Shown in pieces: positions 36,201 to 48,200 of a DNA stretch of 64,000 nucleotides (positions are counted from its first letter, which is position 1; each line of letters opens with the position of its first letter). The notes under the pieces were generated by a model. The model saw nothing but the letters and a program-made list of their open reading frames with translations. It had not been told where the DNA came from and ran no database searches. Made by a program: the position numbers and the translations under genes. The DNA comes from Gymnorhina tibicen (Eukaryota > Chordata > Aves > Passeriformes > Artamidae). The stretch is from positions 124,001-188,000 of the forward strand of contig VXAZ01001726.1 of assembly GCA_013399875.1 (NCBI GenBank), written 5' to 3'.

Positions 36201-39200
36201 ACCTGGGAGATGTCCCCCTGACAATAGTGATGTCTTTTCAGTGCCCTCCCTATAAAAACACCATTAGATTTAACTAATCCTCCATGTCCTTAATTAAATA
36301 CCTCTGGAGCAAGGAGCCTTACCTTCTGTGCTCCGAAATTGCAGTGATTACTCCCCTGCTGAATAAACCTTTTTCTTTTTGGTGGTTGTTATTTAAGTGG
36401 CTTTGCTGGTTTTATTTGGGTTTTTTTTTCCTTTATTTTTAAACAGGAATTAAGCTGTTTCTCATGCCATTGTCCAGTGGCAAATTGGCTTGAGACTGAC
36501 TTGTGCCATGGCCTCTGACCTCCAAAACTGCCCACTCATTTTTTTCCTGAACTAATCAGCTCAATGAACTATTTACAGTTGGCTTTTGGGTCTTCTCACT
36601 GCTTCTGCGCCTGCCCCTGTCTGAGTAATTAATGATGCTGTGGCTTGTTTATGGTCTTGAGTTACTAATGCTCTTGGCTGCAAATGCATTTTTACCTCTG
36701 GGACGTGCCAGTTTCCTGGTTCTAGTCCCACCTCACCAGCCCAGGTCAATTTTTTGTGTGTAAACAGATTTATCCTCTAATAGTTTGGGAGAGACTAGGG
36801 TCATTCATCAGTCCCACAGAGAACATGCCCAGCCAGATTCTTCCCTTCTTGTGCCTGTGCGACTCAGCAGAAGTCAGAAAGATTTCTGCAGGACAGCTAA
36901 AATTAAAACAAATAAGAAAAAGGGAAAAGCAATCTTTTCTTTTTAACTCAGGGCACAAGCAGTCTCAGTTAAAAATAAAGATATTGGATAGTGCATCACA
37001 TGTCCAGCCATGAGCCCAGCCCTGATCCTTGTTGTATCAATGCTTATGGGAGTAATTAAAGAGGGACCTGGTGGGATAATCCCACCTGCATTTTAAAGCT
37101 GGAGTAATGGGTGAAGAGAAGTTACACAGCAGTAGATGATGCAGACAGTGATAAAAATATCACCTTGTGGCCTTGGAAATAGTTTGCTGGGTTATGTTCC
37201 AGGCTTATTCTGTCCCATGCAGTCATGTCAAGAATGCGAAGTTATTAGGGAAAACTGAGCTTGCTCTCCTACTCTCTCTGGAAACCTGTTACAGACTCTC
37301 CATGCAGGTATATTCAGAAGCATTCTGCTCATTTCCATCCTTGGTTTATTCACAGCTACAGTTCTTTCCAGTCTTCTTAGGGATAATGTTGTCTTTTAGC
37401 ATAAATGACTAATTTTTTACAGTGTATAGTTCTCTAGATATCTTGACTTCTCCTAGTTTTTTGGTTTTTTTTTTTTTTTTTGGGGGGGGAGGATGGTGCT
37501 ATTTGTTTATTTTCTTGTTTGCTTTTTTAATGTCTAAGGCTACCTCCTTAGTGATTTGTGACTTGAGCACAACCATTTCTGCCATTTTTGGAAATGTTTG
37601 TTTCAGAAACCAGAAGAAGATGGTCCCATTATCTCTCTGCCTTTGTTGCCCAGTTTGGTTACAAGTGTCTGCTCAGGTTACCCATGGATGGGATTTTTGG
37701 GGTGTCCTGAGCAGGGCCAGGAGCTGGAATCAGTGATCCTTGTGGAACTCTTCCATCTCTGGATATTCCATGGTTCTATGAAATAGAAGTGATCAAGGTG
37801 AATGTGGTGCTTTCCCTGAGAGGATGGAAGTAGATTGTCCATTTCAAACTTTTCCAGGGGTTCTCCTTTATCTCTTACTTTCTTCTCCCTCACACCCAGC
37901 TTGGAAATGCCTCGATCAATGGCAAAGTTGGAGCACTGTAGTGATGTGCACATGAATAAAAGTGCTTTAAGGTGTTGATGAGCACATTGTAGGATCCACT
38001 AGACTACTTTGGCACTCGAATTTCCAAAGAAACTCAGTACAGGCTACTTAAATATTTGAAGGCATCTTCTCTGGAATTGCTGCATGGTCAAGAGAAACCC
38101 TGCAAACAATGGTAATTCTTAATCTGTGGCTTGTTTCCTTTTTTTTTTTTTTTTTTTTTTTTTTTTGTAGTGAAAATTGGCCTCTTTGGCATGGGGGGGG
38201 AAATTCCCTAAAGAAGTGCTCCCTGTGTGCTGGTTTGTAGCTCTTTCCTGGTAGTTGTTTGCTCCTGTAATGAGCATTAGGTGGTCTCTGTCCTGAGAGT
38301 TCTTGGAGAAGCCTTGGGAACTTCAGTTTTAAAAATCATAGAATTACTTACATTGGAAAAGATCTCCAAGATCATCAGTTCCCAGGTGCCACTTCTATGC
38401 ATTTTTGGAACACTTCCAGGGATGATGATCCCACCACTTCCCTGATCAGCCTGTTCCTTGACCAGCTTCAGTCTGACCATTCATTGATTTCATAGCACAG
38501 ACAGTTAAATTCTACTAATTTATTTTTGGAAGTCAAAATCCATATATTTGTCTACAAAGTGAGGCATTGTGCTGTGCTCTTAATAGAGAGAACATTTTTT
38601 CTTTCTGTTTTATACTTGTTTTTGCAGAGTATAAGACATTTTCTGTTCTCTTTGGGATGACCCCATTCCATCTTTCCCACAAAGCTGTATATATGCCTTC
38701 ATTCCCTCAGTGAGCAAAATCCTTATGCACTGCAGGGAATGAAAAGACAATTGCAAAAGTCCTCTGGTTTTGGTTTATATAGAAAAAGCACTTTCCTTTA
38801 CACTGAGTAGTGAAGCGCAGGCAGGAGGCTGTTCTTAAATGACAGGATGAATGAGAATCCTGTAATTTTCTTGGGCATGCTGTTATACAGAGGAAGACCT
38901 CCCCATGCCAATTGACATTCCATAGCTTTACAGTTGTGGTGAATATTTTTCAGCTAATTTGGCAAAGGGTTAGAGGTGTGACAAGCAGGAGAGGCAGGGA
39001 ACGATGCCAAGAGACAGGTTCAGCTTCTCTGGGCACTGGGCAGCATTTTGCTTGTTAATTCTACTGACTGTAGCAAATAACTTGCATTTGCATCCCTTTC
39101 AAGTATGTGTAGGAGGGAGGAGCCTGCACCAATTTGTCTAGTTTAATTATAGATGTTCTACCCACCTTCCTAATTGCTCCTTCATTAAGAAGTAGCTTGT

Positions 39201-42200
39201 TTCTTTTTTTTCCCTAGGAGCTAAAGATAATCAACTTTTGTTTGTTTCTGTAAATATTTTTTTTCTGCCCTTGAGGAGATAATTATTTCTATTGTTGCAT
39301 GAAGATGGTGGCCAATACAGGAGGAATAATTAGAGCAGATGGCTGAAAATACTTCCCTTGTAAAAGACATCTAGTATAATAAAACACCTTCCCTCCTCTT
39401 TTGTCTCCTCCAAATATACGTTTTTCTTTCCTTCAGGTGGATGGGAGTTGGGTGAGGGGGGGTAAATCTTTTCCTGATGTATTAAACTGAGGAGCTGTCA
39501 AGAGTTCACAGCCTGGAAAGTGAGCTCCCTGTATCCATCACTGAAATTAAAGTGTTTTCAAATGTGGTGTGGAGTCCTGGGTCTGTGGCGTGGGGAAATC
39601 TGCGCTGCACTCCATCACTTGGAATGTTAACCTTGTCTCTCCGTGGTGACTGAGGACAGGAACACTTGCTCTCCGTACTCGCTGGTTAAATGGCAATCTG
39701 TCAGCACCAGGGAAAGGCTGCTCTCGTGGGTGTCAATCTCTGCTGTGTGGGCAGCGTTCCAAACCTTTGATCATTCACGGATGTGCTCACTGGGACAGGG
39801 GAAACTTCCTCCTGCTGAGGACTGCAGGAACCACGCTCTGCTCCGTGTCCTATCAGCTGGGTCTGAGGGAAAGGATAACACTGTCTGCTAGGGGTGGAGC
39901 TGGTGGGAAAACCCTCCTGATTTCTCCCTCTGGCCATGCCACAGGTAACTCTCAGCTGGAACCTACAGCCTGGAATCATGGAATGGTTTGGGTTGGGAGT
40001 GACCTCAAAGAATGTATTCTTCCAACTCCCCTGCCATGGGCAGGGACACTTTCCACTACCCCAGGTTGCTCCCACCCCAATCCAACATGGCCTGGAACAC
40101 TTCCAGGGAGGGGGCAGCCACAGCTCCTCTAGGAAACCTGTGCCAGGGCCTCACAGTAAAGAATTTCTCCTTAAAAGCTAGGGAAGAAGGGAAAATATTG
40201 AGCATTGCAGGAAGCAGAGTCTGCGTTTAACTATGTAACTGCTTCTTGGTTTGGTTTTAAAATTTGTTCTCTGGTCAGAGGATGAAAGCTCTTGTCTTTG
40301 TGCCTGTTAGCTGTTGTTGCAATCCTTTTTTGGGACTGTACTCTAAGCAAACACCACTTAACTAAGCTAATTTTAAACTTACTCCAAAGTGTGATCAAAT
40401 GACCTGTGCTCCTAAACAGGAGTTTCTCAACCCTTTTAAACCCCAAACTTGCATTTTGGTATCCTTCCCATTTGTGAATTGTTTACCAGCCTGGGTGGGA
40501 ATGCAAGTTTATCACTGTTATTTATTCATCTGCTGCAGTTGCTGCTGCTGTTTCTGAGCCTTGGTAGTCACAGGCACAAGCTGAGAAACTGATACTGAGA
40601 GATCGGGTCCCCAAAGGCTGACGGAAAGGCAACCCCAGGCTGGCTGACAACAGCAGCTGCTAAAAAACATAAAATGGAAAGAAATCTGCCTGAAAAATAA
40701 AAAAAGAAGGTGCAGTAGGCAGGAAGGGGGTAAGGTGCTGAATTGCAAGGAGATTGTCTTTTATTGTATGCTATGAAAATGTTATTTTACTTTCAAAAAG
40801 TTCATTAATTATTTTGGAGGTATGAATGGGAAGGAGTTGATACCCCGCTCCCCCAAATTAACCTGTGTCATAACAAGCTATGGGTCTGGTACACAAGGTT
40901 TGGACTTGATATGAGTTGTGCATAGAATCCTAGAATATTCTGTGTAGGAAGGGACCCTCAAGGATCATTGAGTACAACTCTTGGCTCTCACAGGACACCC
41001 CAAAAATCCCATCACGTACCTGAGAGCTTTGTCCAAATGCTTCTGCACTCCCTCAGGCCTGGGACTCTGACCCAGGGAGCCTGTTCCAGTGCCCAAATTC
41101 CCTCTGAGTAAAGAACCCTTTCCCAGCAAATAAAATTTGCTCTGTGCATGACACATTTGGAATGGATGTCAGAACTGGAAGGCACTTGCAGGACTCTGTT
41201 CATTGAATTTTCAGGTTAGATCCATTCCCTGCTCCTTCTGCTCTTTGGTGGTCCAGGAAGAACAACTGGGGTTTCTTAGGGATTCCCAATGCTGGTGACT
41301 TCCCACACACAGGTGGTTTCTGCCCATATATTGCAGTTTGATTCCCTACTGAGTTCGTGTTTTCTGCTGTGCTGGATTCAAAATATGGAATGTTGCCAGT
41401 GTGGGTTTCCTATCCATGTGTGATGTGAGGGCACATCCTACAACAGTTTGGGGGATGATTTTACATGTTCAGTCCAGGTTATAACTGTTTATTTAACTCG
41501 TTAAACTGTATAAAATATACAACCAGAAGAGACTCATGCCCCAATTTATCTACTGATTGTCACAAACCTTGCAGGACTGCAGCATCTTTGTGGTATCGCT
41601 CCTCCTGTTAAACCTTGTTGAAATTGGCCACGTTCACGTGTGAGCTGTGACAGTGACACAGATGGCTGCAGAGATGTTATGGTCTCATAAGCTCTGTTTC
41701 CTCCAAATCATCTTTCCAACTCTGGTACACACTGAAGCCAGAGCGTGGAGCTGCCACCTCACTGCAGCAGCTGCCACCAGCCAGCTCCAGCTTCACCGCT
41801 CAGCATTTGTTTTATGCCAGCTCCTCTTTCTCCCATCCTGACTTTCAAGCTCCCTGCCATTTTTCCTGAAGCTGGAAAAAGCACAGGAGGAAAATGCCCA
41901 GCACCAGCGGCTGACATGCAGCTTTCTGTGGCTCTGCAAGTTCCTCCTTGTTCATTCAACAAGCACACATGGGATGGGCACTCAGCCCCAGCCCTGGCAC
42001 TTGCAGCTACTGCTGCTCTTCAGGCTTACTGAGAAGTATTTAAATTTAACACCAGAGGTCAAATACAGGGTGCCAGGCAGGGAAAAAAGAGAAAAAGAAA
42101 GAGTTTAGCTTGGCTGAAAAAACCAGAGTGAGAGGGATGTGTTTATCCTGCTCAGCTGCATGCACAGGGAAACGCACAGGAGTTTCTGCGTGATGGAGAT

Positions 42201-45200
42201 GTTTAGGACATGGCCATAGAGTCCTTTGAGAGAAGAAATGATTGTCTCAGTGTTTTTTCTTTGGGGTCCCAGGTTAGTGGGTCCATTCCTGTGGTCGCAG
42301 GAGCACGCTAGGCTGCAGGGCTGCAGAGCCCCCCACGTCACCCTGAGCACACAGAGACGGTGGCGTTTGGTGTCTGTAGGGTCAGTGTGGGATACAACCA
42401 GTCCCACACTGATAACAGATCAGCTAGACAAGACAGCAGGGAAACCAGAAGGGCCAGGGAAGAGCATGGGTTTCTAGAATTGTGACTCTGTCACCTACTC
42501 TGCTTGATGAGAGACGTGCAAATAGTTTATGTATTAGTTCATGTTATTTTACCGTGGGCTTCTGAAATGGAACTGGGTGTAAACACCACCACCATTCAGC
42601 AAAGGAACTTAAGATATTCTGTTGCAGCTGGAGATTGCACTGTGCTTTTCTCCCAGAAAACAGGGAGGGTAATCCTTTGGGATTCACAAAGTTGAGGAAA
42701 ACTGTACTGGTGGTTCAGGGCAGGTGGTCGTTTCACTAAATTTGCATTAGACCACACCCTCTTCTCTCAAAGGTCTTATGGAGGTGCTCTTTCATCTTAG
42801 GGAAGGGTGAAGGGTTGCAAGAGAAGGGTCACCAAACAAAATTGTTTGATGTCTTTCCTCAATCCCTACAGAGCTGCCTTACCTCTAACCCCCCTGTACC
42901 TTCCTCTGTGCTGTGGTAATTTAAAGTATGTTCCTTGAGCAAACCCCCTTTTCTCCTCCTAAAACAGATTCTTTGGATTTATTCTCTCTGTGGTAATGTA
43001 AGGATGGTACAAGTGATTATAAACGGCTCTTGGTCTTGTGTTATTAACTGATGTTCATCTGTTTAATTTTATTTACAAAGAAAAAAAAGTACAAATCAGA
43101 AATCACTTGAAAGACACACAGGCAGGTGGTGCGCATGACAGTGGACTAAGCCAGGCATTTCCTCACTGGAAACTTTTAGATACAGACTGGGTGGAAAAAT
43201 AGAGAATTTTATGACTTTGATTAACTCATTTTCTCCCTCTGTGAGGGTGAGGAGGCCCTGGCACAGGTTGCCCAGAGAAGCTGTGGCTGCCCCTGGATCC
43301 CTGGAAGCGTCCAAGGCCAGGTTGGATGGGGCTTAGAGCAACCTGGGATAGTGGAAGGTGTCCCTGCGCATGGCAGGGGGTGGAATGAGATGAACTTTAA
43401 GGACCCTTCCCACCCAAGCCATTCAGTGATTCTGTGATTCCACTGTCATGTATGAGCACTGAGAATTTTGTGCCAGATGGTGTTGGTAGAACTGAACAGA
43501 TATTAAGGCCTCTAAGAAGAAACCAGCAGAAACCATTCAAGAATAGCTCAAACATTAGGTAGAGAGAAGCTTAAATGAAGAAATAGGGAGTTTTCTAGTT
43601 AGAAATCTCTAGTTGCCATCTTAAAAGAAAAAAAATCAAATTCAGAAGAGGAATTTATTCTTCTTAACTCTTGCAGGGCTTCTATCAACAGCTCACTAAG
43701 TGCTAGCAAGTGGTGCTAGGAAGGAGGTCTGGTACATTCCTTACAGCCTTGCTTGCCCATTAAAGTTAGTTGGAAGGTTCTGAGTGATTTCAGAGGGTCA
43801 GAGTGACGTCAGAGTGACTTAAAGGCATTCAGCAAACCTTCTCAACCAAATGTTCCAGTGGATCCCACCACTTCACAGCTGCTTCGTCCAGCGTTGTGCT
43901 GGTGGCATTGGCAGCATTTGTGCCAGACAGGAGTTTATGGAATACGTAATTTTGTGCTACAGTTGGCTTGATAAGCAGTGTCACCTTTCTATGAACTTTT
44001 CTATGCACCTTTCTATGAACTGCCCCCTCCTCTGAGATAAAAGCAAGTTTAATTAGCTGTTTTTCAGTGGATCTGTTCTATATTTTATACAATCTGCTTC
44101 ACAGCATTGTCACTGAAGAGTAATTCACAGCCTCGCTGGAAAGATAGTGGGGAAAGGCATCTATCCTTTCAGATGGAAATTTGTCCTAAATCTCTGAATT
44201 ATATAAATACATGTTTACAACTAATGAAAATTAAACTTGTCCTACTGCACTTAGCAACTATGGAGTAATTTTACTTCTGTAATGATGAAGTGGTTCACTC
44301 CCTCTGACACCAGAGCTTTAGCTCCCAAGAATTTTTCACTGCATGCGTGTTAATGCAGTCCCAGGCTTCAGTCTGAACTGAACCAAGCGAATTCCCTTTG
44401 TAGAGAAATCATAGAATGGGTCGTAGGAAATCCCAGCATCCAGCCTGGGTGGATATCAACCCTGGATATCCCTGGTGGATATCAGTTTTATCATTTAGCC
44501 TGGGAACCATCACCATTCCCTGGTGTAAATAATTAGAATCATAGAATGACAGAATGGTTTGGGTTGGGAAGACCTTAAAGCTCATCTTAATGTCCAGGGA
44601 CGCTTAATGGGCAGGGATGCTTTCCACTGGACCAGGCTGCTCAGGGACAGCACTATGGGAAATATTCTGTAAAATATCAGGCATAGAGCTTAACCTGACA
44701 ACAGCATGTAAAAGAGAATAACAATCATAACACCCCCATTATTGATTCACCTCAACTGCAGCTCCTGAGTAAAAGCTGTAATGCACTCGATGTGCTCTGT
44801 TTGAAAACAGAGTAACTCTGTTTTGCTTTTGTCTTGAGGTTTTTCTTTCCACTGCTGTTTTGGATTAGCACAGCCCAGCGAGGACCACAAATAATTCCAT
44901 GTCTGGTTCTTCCCCCTTCACCACCTCAGATGAGTTGAGGATGTTCTTGCTGGTTCACATATGAGACCCAGTAATATGTTTGGATGTCTATGTCCACACT
45001 TTTGCACATGTGTCCAGGCAAAAATATTCACAGATTCTTCAAGAAATTCACCATCAGGGCCCTAAACAATCTGATCTAGTGGGAGGTGTCGCTGCCCATG
45101 GCAGTGGGGCTGGAATGAAATGGTTCCAGCCCAAACAATTCTGTGATTCTATAAAACCTTCACTGCAAAGTACATGCTTGAATTATAGAGGTGAGGAGGA

Positions 45201-48200
45201 ATCTTTAAACTCAGGCATCATTTTGCCATTGCACACCATGAGTCAGTCTATTAGCAGTTTTCAAGTTATTCAGGGCTTTATTTGGAACTGCTGTGCTCAC
45301 CCTCAAAGCAGAGGCAATAATAACACTGGATAAGCTGAGAAAGCTAAAAAGGTATTGAGAGCAGGAATGTCTGTCTAAATGCGGATGAGTGGCAGGACAG
45401 CCTTTAAAAAAAAAAAAATTCTGAAGCAAAATACTGCCCACCCAGCAGGATGTTTTAATTCTAAGCTGTTCAGGCTATTTTTATGACATTGCCAGGAAAC
45501 AACAGTGCAGTTCTGCTTTTTGGGAGGCAGAGAGAGACACACACCAGGGAACCTGTGGTCAGTCCGCAGCCAGACCTGCTGCAAACCCCTCATTGCCCAG
45601 ACCAGAATGAGACAAGGGGCAACCCCCAAATTGTGGCAGGCATTCCTGAAGGCCAAGAACCTCTCCAGCGCCAATATCCCTCTATTCCTTTGCCTTGCAC
45701 AGGGTCTCTCTGGAAGTCATCTTGCCCAGAACACCGTGAAGGAGATGCCAGTGCCACGCTGGACAAGGCATCTCCTCCACTGTTCTCTGAGCAAGCTGGC
45801 TCCTTGAAAGGTGGAAGGGGTGAGCTTTGAACTTCTCTGGGTTTTTCTCGTTCCAGCTTGCCCTCCAGTTCTGTGGCCGGTGGCACGAGGACTCCAGCTG
45901 GCCTGCTGGCCACCAGCCGCGAGATGGCGATAACGTCACGATAGAAGAAGGCCGGACCCTGCTCTTGGGGACCACCACGAGACTCCTCAACCTGCTGCAT
46001 CTCAAAGGTCTGCAGGAGCGGGGTTCGGTGCTCTTCCTCTTCTAGGGCTGGGATTTTTCATGGCCCTGATCTCTCCTTCCATTCCCCAGCTCCGGCATCG
46101 GAGGAGACACCTGGTTTTTCAGGCTGAGCCTGCTCTCTTTAGATGCAAAGGGGCAGTGATGGGGGACAGGGCAAGAATTTAATTATTCTGTGTGCAGAAG
46201 CAATTGTTTGTGCTGTTTAGGCATAATGACAATATAAGAAAAAAGGCCTTTTTTCCCCTTTTTTTCTTTCCCCAGCCGAAATTGCTTCTCTCCCGTGCAG
46301 TGTTCAGTGATAATGGCACTGCTGATAACAATAATCAGCTCTGTTCTGTTTGGCATCTTTGAGGCAGGTGTGTCGCAAACACCTTCACAAAATTAATGAC
46401 ATTACAGAATTGCAGGTCACAGCTATTGAATGCACTAAATAATACAAAATCCTAGAGCACAGCTGGTGGGCAGTAAGTGGATAAATGAGCATGGTTATGA
46501 TGAGAAACCCTGGATCTGCTGGGTTTATGTACCCGTACATAGACCCAAAATAAGCGTGAGACAGGTATATCTCCCTGCGTGTCAAAGTAAGAATTCAAAG
46601 AACTCGTAATTCCATGCCAGAAATATTCCCCCCTGGAAGTTAGGCCCTGGTTGTGGAAACTGCTGTACACATGCCTGGTATAAAGGGAATGAGTTGTGCT
46701 GGTGAAATTGCTTGTTCAAAGTTAAGCCTGTGCTGAAAGAGAGCTCAAAAAATGAAAACGGGAGTTTTTATATGTGTAAAAACTTGGATCTTTGCTGATA
46801 AAATTGCTTTTATACTAAAATGATATTAAAGGTACTAGTTTTTCATTGAAATGATGGTGAAACTCATGCATTTGACAGTTATTTATTAATTTAAATTTGG
46901 TAATTTGGTAATTAAAAATTTAATAATGGTAATTTTATAAAGATAAAGCTTTGCAAGTTTATCCCTATCGTGAGAACATTTCCAAAACTGATTGAACTTG
47001 CTCAGTCTATGTTGAGAGGTTTTCAAGAATTGCTACATCAGATATCATTCCTGTTTAAAAACAAAATTAAAAATCAGCTGAGAATTTGAGATTAAAAAAA
47101 ATTGAAACACTTCGGTACAATTTTTTTCCCCAGTGAAAATCCTAAATCTGTTATTCAAGATTCTTCTTAACCTCACTGTGATTATGACAGACTTGAGAGG
47201 AGACAGGTCAGAACACCACATTCCTATTGGCTGCAAATCTGGATGAAGATTTTGGGGCTCAGTCACTGACTTTGTGAAGAATTGGGGCACAATATTGGAG
47301 CAGAAACCCTCTGAACTTTGGACCTATTCAAAGGCTCATTTGATCTATGAGTCAGCACTCACGAAGCTACCGGAGCTCTGATTGAATTTAATGAAGTCTG
47401 GAGTAGTATCTTTATGGCTTTGGCTCATCTGACATTCAAATCATTCCTGCTCTTTATCGTGTTTTCCAAGAAGCCTGGTTTATAATGTCAATTTAGTTAG
47501 AAAAGCAGCATTAGAATATTCTAGATGTGATTATATTCTCCAGTGTTTTGTACCCAACAGAGTAACCAAACATTTTAGAAACAATAACCTGCACGGGAAT
47601 TTTTTATCTGAGCTTTGTGAAATTGCCTGTTGCATCCACTCCCACTTCCATGGGTTCTCTGGCTGTTTACCCTTGGTTAGATTTGGAATCAAGACATGCC
47701 AAGATCTATGCTGAAATAAGGCTGAGATTTATCTTTCTTCACCTTCCCTTTTTTCAAGTTGTCCAGCTCAGGGGAGCTGTTTAGGCTCTCGTATTGATAG
47801 AAACACACATCACCAAAGACTTGTTCATCTTAGGAGTTATAGACACCCATCTCAAACTGAATCACGGGTGATACCTCAGAGCAGCAGCTACCAACTCTAT
47901 GAGCACATCAAATAATCAACCACTTTCCTCAGGTGCAAGATGGGCATGGCAGTAAACCCCTGACCCTGAAGGTGGGTGTAAATATATCCCTTGACTGAAA
48001 CATCTCGTTCCTATTCTACCTGGAGAGTTTTTCTTAGTCAGAGCTGGAGAATGGGATTAAATTGTAGCTCTGCTCCCTTTGGCTTTCATGACTCAGCATC
48101 AGGCTGTCTGTGCACTCTTAAGCTGAAAATAAAAGGCTTTGTGAATGGAAAAAATGTTGTAATGATACTGAATCCACTGCTGCTACACTGCCCATATTCT

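Larger units (their letters stand above)
23585..45856 (+). other. PKHD1 giant intron (22.3 kb)
   Basis: This is a phase 0 intron between WGQNTQ and LALQFCGRW, which are adjacent in human fibrocystin as I recall it, so no coding exon need be missing. It holds about 14 CR1 copies, a 28-T run, a purine tract facing a pyrimidine tract (28852-29114) and several CpG-retaining non-repeat islands (about 25.4-25.7, 26.94-27.35, 31.15-31.40, 33.65-33.90 and 35.37-35.60 kb). No second gene is visible on either strand. Confidence 0.8.

Noticed and set aside
23585..45856. A missed coding exon in the 22-kb intron
   Set aside because: The flanking exons are both phase 0 and their joined peptide matches the human order directly, so no extra exon is required.
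45483..46005. Overlapping open frames in several phases before and across the G8 exon
   Set aside because: Only the frame 45857-46007 matches fibrocystin. The others are GC-richer chance frames.
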